Source: JASGDC01 sp047606545
GTDB lineage: Bacteria > Actinomycetota > Actinomycetes > Actinomycetales > Micrococcaceae
Direction of reading: 5' to 3'
NCBI GenBank assembly: GCA_047606545.1
Contig: JASGEI010000002.1
Location: forward strand, 34,988 to 98,987
DNA length: 64,000 bases
Shown here: in pieces, positions 34,993 to 43,362 of the stretch
How positions within the stretch are numbered: position 1 is the first letter of the stretch
How the letters are laid out: each line of letters opens with the position of its first letter
Made by a program: the position numbers and the translations under genes
The notes under the pieces: model-generated
What the model saw: only the letters and a program-made list of their open reading frames with translations
Databases searched by the model: none
What the model was told of the DNA's origin: nothing

Positions 34993-35822
34993 TGAATCTT
35001 TCAGAAAAGTCAGGGCGTAATATGCCGGTGGCTGTAGCCACTGGCATAGCTTTGCTTGCATTAGTACTGTTGCCACTAATATTCAGTCCTTGGCTGTTTG
35101 CTATTATAGTTTCAGCTTTTGCTGGATTCGGTACTTTTGAAATCGCAAATGTCTTAAATAAAACTCGCGCTGCTAAACTTCCAGCCGAATTATTAGGGGC
35201 ACTGGCTTTCGCTATTGCAGAAATAGGTTTTATTAATAATGCTAATTTCTACGTTATTTTTATTGTTTTAATTGCAGTTTTCCTAGTTACTAATATCCCA
35301 AGAGTTAAAGCTAGTCGTAACGGTAGACTTTGGTATTTAGGAGCTATTTTGGTTTACGTGCCGGGTTTGCTTGGATTTGCAAATATTTTAGTTAGAGAGC
35401 CACATGGACAAGCAGCCATTTTATTAGCTATTGTTTTGGTAGCTGCAAATGATACGGGTGGATTATTTGCTGGAATGGCATTTGGTAAACATAAATTAGC
35501 CCCTAGCATTAGCCCAGGTAAAACTTGGGAAGGCTCAGGTGGTTCTATAATCTTGGCAAGTATTGTAGCTATTTTGTTGTTGGTAAATTTTTCCTCATTG
35601 ACTTGGTATTGGGGCATTATCGCAGCTGTAGTTATTGTTTTTGCTGCAACTTGTGGTGATCTTTTTGAATCCAAAATTAAACGGACTCTTGAAGTTAAAG
35701 ATATGAGTCATATGATTCCAGGGCATGGTGGCGTTATGGATAGACTAGATTCCATTCTTTTTGCAATTCCAGCAATTTTTATTTTGTACACAATAGTTAT
35801 TCATCTAGAACTTTTGCATTAA
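34992..35822 (+). CDS. cdsA: Phosphatidate cytidylyltransferase
   Basis: CdsA makes CDP-diacylglycerol, the precursor of all phospholipids including phosphatidylinositol. The 276-residue membrane protein has about eight helices. It carries GKHKLAPSISPGKTWEGSGG and the C-terminal family signature CGDLFESKIKRTLEVKDMSH followed by MIPGHGGVMDRLDS. It starts inside the frr stop codon (TAATG). Confidence 0.95.
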   Translation: MNLSEKSGRNMPVAVATGIALLALVLLPLIFSPWLFAIIVSAFAGFGTFEIANVLNKTRAAKLPAELLGALAFAIAEIGFINNANFYVIFIVLIAVFLVTNIPRVKASRNGRLWYLGAILVYVPGLLGFANILVREPHGQAAILLAIVLVAANDTGGLFAGMAFGKHKLAPSISPGKTWEGSGGSIILASIVAILLLVNFSSLTWYWGIIAAVVIVFAATCGDLFESKIKRTLEVKDMSHMIPGHGGVMDRLDSILFAIPAIFILYTIVIHLELLH

Positions 35823-35895
35823 TAGATAACAATTGTGTGATAGAGACTGTAAACTTAAATAAAGTAGCAAGTTTTCTTCTCAAGGAGATAGATTT

Positions 35896-37602
35896 ATGGG
35901 TAATTCTTTTCCAGTTGCGCCTATGCCAGAAAAAGGTTATAACAGGCAAGAAGTTGATGACTTTATAGAGAAAGCACGTAGTAGTTACCAAGGCTTATCT
36001 CGTGAAGTTACCGTAGAAACAGTGACGGAAATCTGCTTCGATGAAGAAGTGGGCGGTTATGATTTTGATGCGGTTGATACAGCTTTGGACCGTCTAGAAG
36101 TCGGGTTCAAAGAAAAATTTGGTGACCCTAAAGATCGGCAGACTACTGAAGAAGTAGAGCCACTTGGTATTACCCCAGACGCAAAAACTCAAGCTAAGGC
36201 AGCAGCTGATTTTGAAGATTTACGTACAGGTAGTGTCCGAATCATTGATGGCGATGCAATTACAAAAGCAACTAAGGACAAAGAAGAACAAGAATCATTA
36301 GTCGAACCGAAAACTGAAGTATTTGATAAAGCTGATATTAAAGCAGAACCAAAGACAGAGATTATTGAAGAAGCGCCTACAAATTTATTAACTAACCCGC
36401 TTAAATTATTTAGACGTAAATCAAAGAAGGAACAAAAAGAAACTGTAGTAGCTCCTACTACAGCAGCAACTTCAATTGTTGAAGAGCCAAAAACTGTAAA
36501 AGTAAGTACAATTGATGAGCCTAAGACTGAAGTATTTGATAAAGCTGATATTAAAGTAAAACCAAGGGTGGAAGTAACAGCTCTTAAGTCCAACGATAGT
36601 TACGATAAAAAAACAGCTTCCAAAGAAGCAGCAATAGCTGAAAAAGTTAATATTGATAAACGCACTACTGATGCAAAGAAACTTTCAATTGTGGAAGAAT
36701 ATGGCCTTCCTGAACTGCCTGAAACTGAAGCAACTGAAGTGGATATAGACTCTGAGGTTAGTGTAGATACTGATCCTAATATCAATATGAATCGGTACAC
36801 TAAACCTAAAGTTAGCGTTAATCCAGATTCAAAGGCTATTGCGAAGATAGAGGTAATTGATACTGCAGAAAAGGCAAAAGCAGGAGTGCTTGATAGCGCC
36901 GGTGTTAAGTCAGAAGTATCAGCTCTTTCTAACGAAAAATCAAAGAAAAAGAAAAAAGCTAAAGCTATTAAAGCTACTTTAGCTAATGCTGGCACCGAAG
37001 ATAAAAAGACAGGTATTGATAAAGATACTGCACTAAATCATATAGTGGAGAATGTGCAAAAACGCCGTGGCAGTATCCCAGGCGAACCAGAGCCATTTAA
37101 AGAGGAGCTCGGCAACGATAACCATACTACTGTAGCTGAAGATACCCGCAAAGCTAAGAAAAAACTTAAGAAAAAGGCTGTTGTAGCAGATCTTAATAGG
37201 GGAGCATCAGTTAAAGCTGAGCCACTAGCGAAAGCTGGAACTCTAGAACAGCACAATAGTGGTAAAACTGCTGCCGGAGCTGAGTTAGCAACTACAGCAG
37301 TAGGTGAAAAAGCTCTTAACAAAGTGGATAGCCAACCTAAAGGTGCTCATGAAGTTATCTTAGCTAGATTTAACCGTGGTAGTGGCAAACGTTTTAATAA
37401 AGCAACCCAAACTGGATACAAAGTTGCTGAAGTAGACAAATTTGTTAAGTCAATTGCATATTCAATGCAAAATGGTGAGAAATTGTCAGTGAAAGATATT
37501 AAGAAGGCTAAATTCAGCTCTGCACGTTCACTTGATGCGTATAGTGAAAAGCAGGTAGATGCAGTGTTAAGTAAACTGATTGAAGTCATTAAGGCAAACT
37601 AA
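35896..37602 (+). CDS. Protein with two DivIVA-type domains
   Basis: A 568-residue protein without membrane helices. Its N-terminus has the short DivIVA (DivI1A) motif FPVAPMPEKGYNRQEVDDFI and the paired YDFDAVDTALDRLEV. Its C-terminus repeats the same motif pair in the order FNKATQTGYKVAEVDKFV and FSSARSLDAYSEKQVDAVLS. Between them lie about 380 Lys/Glu/Ala/Thr-rich residues with a duplicated EPKTEVFDKADIK unit (near residues 137 and 211) and a basic stretch KSKKKKKAKAIK. DivIVA proteins organise polar growth in actinobacteria, but this one lacks the long coiled coil of Wag31, so it may be an adaptor rather than the polar scaffold. CAAGGAGATAG precedes the ATG. dxr starts one base after its stop. 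Confidence 0.75.
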   Translation: MGNSFPVAPMPEKGYNRQEVDDFIEKARSSYQGLSREVTVETVTEICFDEEVGGYDFDAVDTALDRLEVGFKEKFGDPKDRQTTEEVEPLGITPDAKTQAKAAADFEDLRTGSVRIIDGDAITKATKDKEEQESLVEPKTEVFDKADIKAEPKTEIIEEAPTNLLTNPLKLFRRKSKKEQKETVVAPTTAATSIVEEPKTVKVSTIDEPKTEVFDKADIKVKPRVEVTALKSNDSYDKKTASKEAAIAEKVNIDKRTTDAKKLSIVEEYGLPELPETEATEVDIDSEVSVDTDPNINMNRYTKPKVSVNPDSKAIAKIEVIDTAEKAKAGVLDSAGVKSEVSALSNEKSKKKKKAKAIKATLANAGTEDKKTGIDKDTALNHIVENVQKRRGSIPGEPEPFKEELGNDNHTTVAEDTRKAKKKLKKKAVVADLNRGASVKAEPLAKAGTLEQHNSGKTAAGAELATTAVGEKALNKVDSQPKGAHEVILARFNRGSGKRFNKATQTGYKVAEVDKFVKSIAYSMQNGEKLSVKDIKKAKFSSARSLDAYSEKQVDAVLSKLIEVIKAN

Positions 37603-37603
37603 A

Positions 37604-38782
37604 TTGCGTATTGTTACGATTCTAGGAGCTACTGGGTCAATTGGAACTCAAGGTCTTGAAGTTATCGCAGATAACCCTGATAAATTTGAAGTATTTGGTT
37701 TAGCTTGTGGTAGTAATATTGCACTACTCGCACAGCAAATAGCAGTTTTTAAACCTAAAGTCGTAGCTATTGCCAAAGGCTCTATAGCTGAATTAAAAAA
37801 ATTATGCTCAGATAACAAAGTTTCAGAATTCCCAGAGATTTTAGTAGGAGAAACTGCAGCAACTGAACTTGCAAAAAAACCTGTAGATGTTGTTTTAAAT
37901 GGAATGACTGGTGCAGTTGGGTTAAAACCTACACTTGCAACGTTAGAAGCTCAGAATACCTTAGCTTTAGCTAATAAAGAATCATTAATAATTGGCGGTG
38001 AATTAGTCAAAAAGTTAGCTAAGCCTGGACAAATTATCCCAGTTGATTCGGAGCATTCAGCTTTAGCACAATGTTTGATGTCTACAAACGTTGCAACTAT
38101 TCCTTATCGAAAGTCTGAAGTGGCAAAATTAGTTTTGACTGCCTCCGGTGGACCTTTTCGTGGCAAAACTCGTTCGGAATTACAACAGGTTACCCCTGCT
38201 GAAGCTTTAGCACATCCTACTTGGGATATGGGGCGAGTAGTCACTACAAACTCAGCAACTTTAGTTAATAAAGGTCTTGAAGTAATTGAGGCACATTTAC
38301 TATTTGATGTACCAATTGATGCTATTGATGTAGTAGTGCACCCGCAATCAATTGTGCATTCCATGGTGGAATATATCGATGGTTCTACCATCGCTCAGTG
38401 TTCACCACCAGATATGAAATTGCCAATCGCGTTAGGTTTATCTTGGCCACTGCGCACTGCAAAAGTTGCGACTCCATGCGATTGGACAAAAGCTAGCCAA
38501 TGGACTTTTGAACCTTTGGATGAAGAAAGTTTTCCAGCAGTTAAATTAGCTAAACATTGTGCAAAAATTGGTGGCACTGCACCTGCAGTTTATAATGCCG
38601 CAAATGAAGAAGCAGTTGATGCGTTCCATGAAAAACAGATTGCCTTTTTAGACATTGTCGATATTGTAACTGAAATTGTGCATTCTTATAAACCCGCAGC
38701 TGAGTTAAATTTAGATACAGTATTAAAAGCAGATTCTTGGGCTAGAAAACAGGCTAATAAGCTAATTAAAGAAAAGTTTTAA
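37604..38782 (+). CDS. dxr: 1-deoxy-D-xylulose 5-phosphate reductoisomerase
   Basis: Dxr catalyses the first committed step of the MEP isoprenoid pathway. The 392-residue enzyme begins RIVTILGATGSIGTQGLEVI (NADPH-binding), with the catalytic PVDSEHSALAQCL, VLTASGGPFRGKTR, HPTWDMGRVVTTNSATLVNK and VVVHPQSIVHSMVEY. No ATG occurs near the conserved N-terminus. The TTG at 37604 is the best start: one base follows the stop of the preceding gene and AAGG lies upstream. rip1 follows after 2 nt and ispG (same pathway) lies further downstream. Confidence 0.96.
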   Translation: MRIVTILGATGSIGTQGLEVIADNPDKFEVFGLACGSNIALLAQQIAVFKPKVVAIAKGSIAELKKLCSDNKVSEFPEILVGETAATELAKKPVDVVLNGMTGAVGLKPTLATLEAQNTLALANKESLIIGGELVKKLAKPGQIIPVDSEHSALAQCLMSTNVATIPYRKSEVAKLVLTASGGPFRGKTRSELQQVTPAEALAHPTWDMGRVVTTNSATLVNKGLEVIEAHLLFDVPIDAIDVVVHPQSIVHSMVEYIDGSTIAQCSPPDMKLPIALGLSWPLRTAKVATPCDWTKASQWTFEPLDEESFPAVKLAKHCAKIGGTAPAVYNAANEEAVDAFHEKQIAFLDIVDIVTEIVHSYKPAAELNLDTVLKADSWARKQANKLIKEKF

Positions 38783-38784
38783 TT

Positions 38785-40134
38785 ATGGTAACTGTATTAC
38801 TTTATATTGCAGGAGTACTTTTAGTTGCTCTAGGTATTGGGATTTCTATTGCATTACATGAAGTGGGACATTTAGTTCCTGCTAAAAAATTTGGCGTTAA
38901 AGTTAAACAGTATATGATTGGCTTTGGCCCTACTATCTACTCTAAGAAAAAGGGCGAAACAGAATACGGTATAAAAGCAATCCCACTTGGTGGTTATATT
39001 TCAATGATAGGTATGTTACCTCCGACTGCTCATGATGCGCCAGGTACCGTTCGCAGTACCTCTACGGGGATGTTTCAATCTCTTGCAGAGGATGCACGTA
39101 AGTTTTCTGCGGAAGAAATTGAGCCAGGGGATGAAAATCGAGTTTTTTATAAATTGCCAATATATAAGCGAATAATCATCATGCTTGGTGGGCCATTTAT
39201 GAATTTAGTTATTGCTTTTGTACTGTTTAGTATCCTAATTACTACTTTTGGAGTTGCTAAACCTACTACAGAGGTAGCATCAGTTTCTCAGTGTGTAGTT
39301 TCTGCACAAGAGATGAAAAAACAGCAACGTGAAGAATGTTTGCCAAATGACCCAAAGGCTCCGGCAGCTGTTGCAGGGATAAAATCCGGAGATAAGATTA
39401 CAGGTTTTAATGGAACTAGTGTGACTTCTTGGGATTCACTCAGTGAAAAAATTAAAGATTCTGCTGGGAAAAAAGTAACTTTAACGGTAGTGCGTAATGG
39501 AAAAACTGAGACTTTACAGGTAACTCCAATTCTGTCTGAACGTCCAGAAACTGATGCACTAGGAATGCCAATCAAAGATTCTGCTGGAAATTATGTAACT
39601 CATGAAGTAGGTTTTCTTGGTATTGGACCAACTAGTGAGATGCAACAGCAACCATTAGCTGCTGTTTTCCCAATGATTGGCAATAATATAAAAGCTACGG
39701 CCAAAGTTATTCTGAATTTACCTCAACGAATGATTGATGTTTGGCATGCAGCTTTTTCTGATGCACCGCGTGATATTGATAGCCCGATGAGCGTCGTTGG
39801 TGTTGGTCGGGCTGCAGGTGAGATAGCAAGTACCAATAAAATTAATGTAGCGGATAAGTTTGCGACAATTATTTCACTAATTGCAGGCTTAAATATTGCA
39901 CTATTTGTATTTAACTTAGTGCCGTTACTGCCCCTTGACGGTGGACATGTGGCTGGTGCACTTTGGGAAGGTGTTCGAAGGTTTTTTGCAAAATTATTTG
40001 GACTCAAGGATCCTGGTCCATTTGATTTAGCAAAGATGCTGCCATTGACTTATGTGATAGTAGCTATCCTATTGGCAATGAGTGCACTTTTAATTTATGC
40101 AGATATAGTAAAACCTATTTCATTATTTAACTAA
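38785..40134 (+). CDS. rip1: Site-2 zinc metalloprotease (RseP/Rip1)
   Basis: An intramembrane protease that cleaves anti-sigma factors and other membrane substrates. The 449-residue protein has the HExxH motif in IALHEVGHLVPAKKFGVKV within its first membrane segment. A PDZ domain follows in the middle (AAVAGIKSGDKITGFNGTSV), and the second metal-site motif is NLVPLLPLDGGHVAGALWEG near residue 385. It lies between dxr and ispG, the usual actinobacterial order. Confidence 0.95.
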   Translation: MVTVLLYIAGVLLVALGIGISIALHEVGHLVPAKKFGVKVKQYMIGFGPTIYSKKKGETEYGIKAIPLGGYISMIGMLPPTAHDAPGTVRSTSTGMFQSLAEDARKFSAEEIEPGDENRVFYKLPIYKRIIIMLGGPFMNLVIAFVLFSILITTFGVAKPTTEVASVSQCVVSAQEMKKQQREECLPNDPKAPAAVAGIKSGDKITGFNGTSVTSWDSLSEKIKDSAGKKVTLTVVRNGKTETLQVTPILSERPETDALGMPIKDSAGNYVTHEVGFLGIGPTSEMQQQPLAAVFPMIGNNIKATAKVILNLPQRMIDVWHAAFSDAPRDIDSPMSVVGVGRAAGEIASTNKINVADKFATIISLIAGLNIALFVFNLVPLLPLDGGHVAGALWEGVRRFFAKLFGLKDPGPFDLAKMLPLTYVIVAILLAMSALLIYADIVKPISLFN

Positions 40135-40176
40135 GTATTCTAGTTTATTAGCCTTTAACTAATAGGCTACATTAGC

Positions 40177-40182
40177 TAGAAT
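40177..40182 (+). promoter_or_regulatory. -10 element of ispG
   Basis: TAGAAT, preceded by GC, lies 35 nt before the ispG GTG; AAGAAAGGTC between them is the ribosome site. A weak inverted repeat at 40149-40169 (TAGCCT/AGGCTA) precedes it. Confidence 0.4.
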
Positions 40183-40217
40183 GTTATTAGTTTGTTTTTA
40201 AGAAAGGTCAATTTATC

Positions 40218-41381
40218 GTGACATCAGTTAATCTTGGAATGCCTGCTAGCCCTCCGCCAGTATTAGCACCTCGTCGTAAGACGCGCCAAATTAAAGTTGG
40301 CTCTGTTGGTGTTGGCAGTGAGAGCCCAGTTTCAGTGCAGTCTATGACTACTACAAAAACTCATGATATCAATGCTACTTTACAGCAGATTGCAGAGTTG
40401 ACTGCAGCTGGTTGTGACATTGTGCGTGTGGCTTGTCCTACTGATAAAGATGCAGAAGCTTTGCCAATTATCGCGATGAAATCACAGATTCCAGTTATTG
40501 CTGATATTCATTTCCAGCCAAAATATGTATTTAAAGCTATTGAAGCTGGTTGTGGCGCGGTACGTGTAAACCCAGGTAATATTCGTGCTTTTGATGATAA
40601 GGTAAAAGAAATTGGTGAAGCAGCTGCAGAAGCTGGTACCTCAATCCGTATTGGGGTTAACGCTGGTTCTCTGGATAAGCGTTTGTTAAAGAAATATGGC
40701 AAAGCTACTCCAGAAGCTCTTGTCGAGTCTGCAGTTTGGGAAGCTTCTTTGTTTGAAGAACATGGATTTCAAGATTTCAAGATTTCGGTTAAACATAATG
40801 ATCCGGTGGTGATGGTAGAAGCATACCGTCAGCTTGCTGAACAAGGAGATTGGCCACTTCATTTAGGTGTTACTGAAGCGGGTCCAGCATTCCAAGGAAC
40901 TATTAAATCTGCTACTGCTTTTGGTTCATTACTTGCTGATGGTATTGGTGATACTATCCGTGTTTCACTTTCCGCACCTCCTGTTGAGGAGATTAAAGTT
41001 GGTACTCAGATTTTGCAATCATTAAACTTGCGTCCACGGAAACTTGAGATTGTAAGTTGCCCATCATGTGGACGTGCTCAAGTTGATGTATACAAACTTG
41101 CTGACGAAGTTACTGAAGGTTTAGAAGGGCTTGAAGCTCCACTACGTGTTGCAGTTATGGGATGTATTGTCAATGGTCCTGGTGAAGCCCGTGAAGCTGA
41201 TTTAGGTGTAGCTTCGGGCAACGGTAAAGGTCAGATATTCGTTAAAGGTAAAGTAATTAAAACTGTGCCAGAAGCAGAAATTGTTGATACTTTAATAGTA
41301 GAGTCACGGCGCATTGCAGCTGAAATGGAAGCTGAAGGTGAAATTTCTGAAAGTGGCACGCCAGAAGTTAATATCATGTAA
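40218..41381 (+). CDS. ispG: (E)-4-hydroxy-3-methylbut-2-enyl-diphosphate synthase
   Basis: IspG is the penultimate MEP-pathway enzyme and carries a 4Fe-4S cluster. The 387-residue protein starts at GTG behind AAGAAAGG and shows VSVQSMTTTKTHDINATLQQ, VIADIHFQPKYVFKAIEAG and RVNPGNI. The cluster cysteines are visible in IVSCPSCGRAQVD and VMGCIVNGPGEAREAD. It completes the dxr-rip1-ispG cluster. Confidence 0.97.
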   Translation: MTSVNLGMPASPPPVLAPRRKTRQIKVGSVGVGSESPVSVQSMTTTKTHDINATLQQIAELTAAGCDIVRVACPTDKDAEALPIIAMKSQIPVIADIHFQPKYVFKAIEAGCGAVRVNPGNIRAFDDKVKEIGEAAAEAGTSIRIGVNAGSLDKRLLKKYGKATPEALVESAVWEASLFEEHGFQDFKISVKHNDPVVMVEAYRQLAEQGDWPLHLGVTEAGPAFQGTIKSATAFGSLLADGIGDTIRVSLSAPPVEEIKVGTQILQSLNLRPRKLEIVSCPSCGRAQVDVYKLADEVTEGLEGLEAPLRVAVMGCIVNGPGEAREADLGVASGNGKGQIFVKGKVIKTVPEAEIVDTLIVESRRIAAEMEAEGEISESGTPEVNIM

Positions 41382-41446
41382 GCTGTAATATGATTGTTAG
41401 TAGTTTAACTTTGTGTAGAGTAAATAAGAAATTGTTAAGGGAATAA

Positions 41447-43345
41447 ATGGCAGAAACTGAAATTAAGCCAGCTGAACAGATTATAATTCGGGAGCAGATT
41501 GAACCCGAAAAATCCGAGGAAAAAGAAATAAAATTTGACCTTGGTAAGCTTCTTCTTCCATATAAAAATCACTGGAAAGAAGTATTGTTAGCTACAATTC
41601 TTGGCCTACTTTTAGGTGTAGGGGTTTCTCTTACCCAACAAAAAGTATACTCTGCAAAATCAGTAGGTATTGTTACTGCCGGTAAATCAGATAACTTAGC
41701 CTTAGCGTCTTCTGGTGATATCCTTGCTAAATCACGTGCAGCAACATACGTAGATTTGGCTAAATCACGTACAGTATCAGAAGGCGTAATTAAAGATTTA
41801 AATTTACAAAATATAACTCCTGAAGCTTTATCCTCTAAAATTACAGCTACCAATACCACTTCAACTCCAAACATTAGTATAGTTGCTAAAGCAAATACTC
41901 CTGAAGAAGCCATGGATATTGCTAATAGTTGGATTAAAGTATTAGGACAAGAAGTATCACACATTGAAAATGATCAGACGGTAAATGTTGGGGCTAATTT
42001 ACCGTCAAGTTCACAAGGATCTTCATCTAATTCCACGGATGGTAGTGATGAACAGTCAATTATTAAACTAGTTCCAAGTGTTACAGCTGGTTTACCGTCA
42101 GCACCTATTTACCCTAGCAAAAAAGCTTTTGGTCTTGCTGGCATGGGTGTAGGATTACTAATCGGAATCATTTATGCATGGTATCAAGGTCAATTTGATA
42201 CCCGTATTCGTTCTCGTAAAGATGTTGAAGCTAATTTTGATACTCCGATCTTAGGTATGTTACCTTTTGAAGAGAATATGGTCTTAGTAGACCCAATGGG
42301 TGATAAGCGCGATTCGCAACGTGATAACTATCGTCTAGTTGAATCTTTCCGTGAACTTCGTACAAACTTAAGATATTCAAACGTGGACAATCCGCCTAGG
42401 GCAATTGTCGTTACTTCGCCTTCTCCTGGTGATGGTAAATCAAGCCTTGCTGCTAACTTAGCTATTACTATTGCTGCCACCGGCACTAAAGTAGTAATTG
42501 TGGACTGTGACTTACGTCGTCCAGCTTTGGTTAAACGTATGGGGTTGGTAGAAGGTACAGCAGGTTTGACTGAGGTGCTTTCTGGTCAAGCAGAAGTTGC
42601 TGATGTACTTCAGGCTTATGATAAACATGGAGATATTCTAATCTTGCCTTCCGGTAAGGTCCCACCTAACCCTGCTGAGCTTCTACAGTCAAACGCAATG
42701 CGTAGATTAGTGAGTGATTTAAAGGAAGAGGCTATCTTACTTTTGGATACTCCACCAATTTTGCCAGTAAACGATGCTCCGGTATTATCTCACCTTGCTG
42801 ACGGTGCGATTATTACAATCTCTGCTAATAAGACTAAGGTTGAAGAAATTAAAGACTCTTTGGCTAATATGAAAAAGGCTGAAAGCGAAGTTCTTGGTTT
42901 GATTATTAACCGTATTCCTACTACAAGTGCTGATTCTCGTTACTATGGTTACTACTATGGTGGTAATGATGGATATTACTATTATTATGGTCAAGAGGAC
43001 GACGATTTCGAAGAAGAGACAAATCCATTTAAAAAGGCGTCGAAACGTTTTAACGAACACTTCGAGAAGCCAAAGAATGGTAGTGAAAAACGTAGCATAT
43101 TTAGACGCAAAAACAAAAAAGCTACAGCAGAAAAACCAGAGCCTAAGAACGCAATTGAACCAAGTCCAATTGAGCGAGCTAAGGAAGCTGATAAAGTTAA
43201 AGATGAACGTGCACAGCGTTTATTGAATCAGCAATTGAGCACTGCTAAAAGCAAAAAACACCAAAACCAAGCTAACTCAGCTTCAAATAACAAAAGTAGA
43301 ATAGGTTCTACTAAGGCCGTGGAACCAGATAACACTAAAAAATAA
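41447..43345 (+). CDS. Wzz-type chain-length regulator fused to bacterial tyrosine kinase (BY-kinase)
   Basis: A 632-residue protein joining two modules. The Wzz part has two membrane helices (about 44-62 and 224-242) enclosing an extracytoplasmic region. The cytosolic kinase follows, with Walker A SPSPGDGKSSLAANLA, Walker A' VVIVDCDLRRPALVKRMG and Walker B AILLLDTPPILPVNDAPVL. A Tyr-rich cluster YYGYYYGGNDGYYYYYGQ follows directly, the expected autophosphorylation site. The last ~120 residues are charged and of low complexity. Such proteins control polymerisation and export of exopolysaccharide in Gram-positive bacteria. No other exopolysaccharide gene is adjacent; it stands between ispG and proS. 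TTAAGGGAATAA is the ribosome site. Confidence 0.9.
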   Translation: MAETEIKPAEQIIIREQIEPEKSEEKEIKFDLGKLLLPYKNHWKEVLLATILGLLLGVGVSLTQQKVYSAKSVGIVTAGKSDNLALASSGDILAKSRAATYVDLAKSRTVSEGVIKDLNLQNITPEALSSKITATNTTSTPNISIVAKANTPEEAMDIANSWIKVLGQEVSHIENDQTVNVGANLPSSSQGSSSNSTDGSDEQSIIKLVPSVTAGLPSAPIYPSKKAFGLAGMGVGLLIGIIYAWYQGQFDTRIRSRKDVEANFDTPILGMLPFEENMVLVDPMGDKRDSQRDNYRLVESFRELRTNLRYSNVDNPPRAIVVTSPSPGDGKSSLAANLAITIAATGTKVVIVDCDLRRPALVKRMGLVEGTAGLTEVLSGQAEVADVLQAYDKHGDILILPSGKVPPNPAELLQSNAMRRLVSDLKEEAILLLDTPPILPVNDAPVLSHLADGAIITISANKTKVEEIKDSLANMKKAESEVLGLIINRIPTTSADSRYYGYYYGGNDGYYYYYGQEDDDFEEETNPFKKASKRFNEHFEKPKNGSEKRSIFRRKNKKATAEKPEPKNAIEPSPIERAKEADKVKDERAQRLLNQQLSTAKSKKHQNQANSASNNKSRIGSTKAVEPDNTKK

Positions 43346-43362
43346 GGAAATGGACTAAAGCT

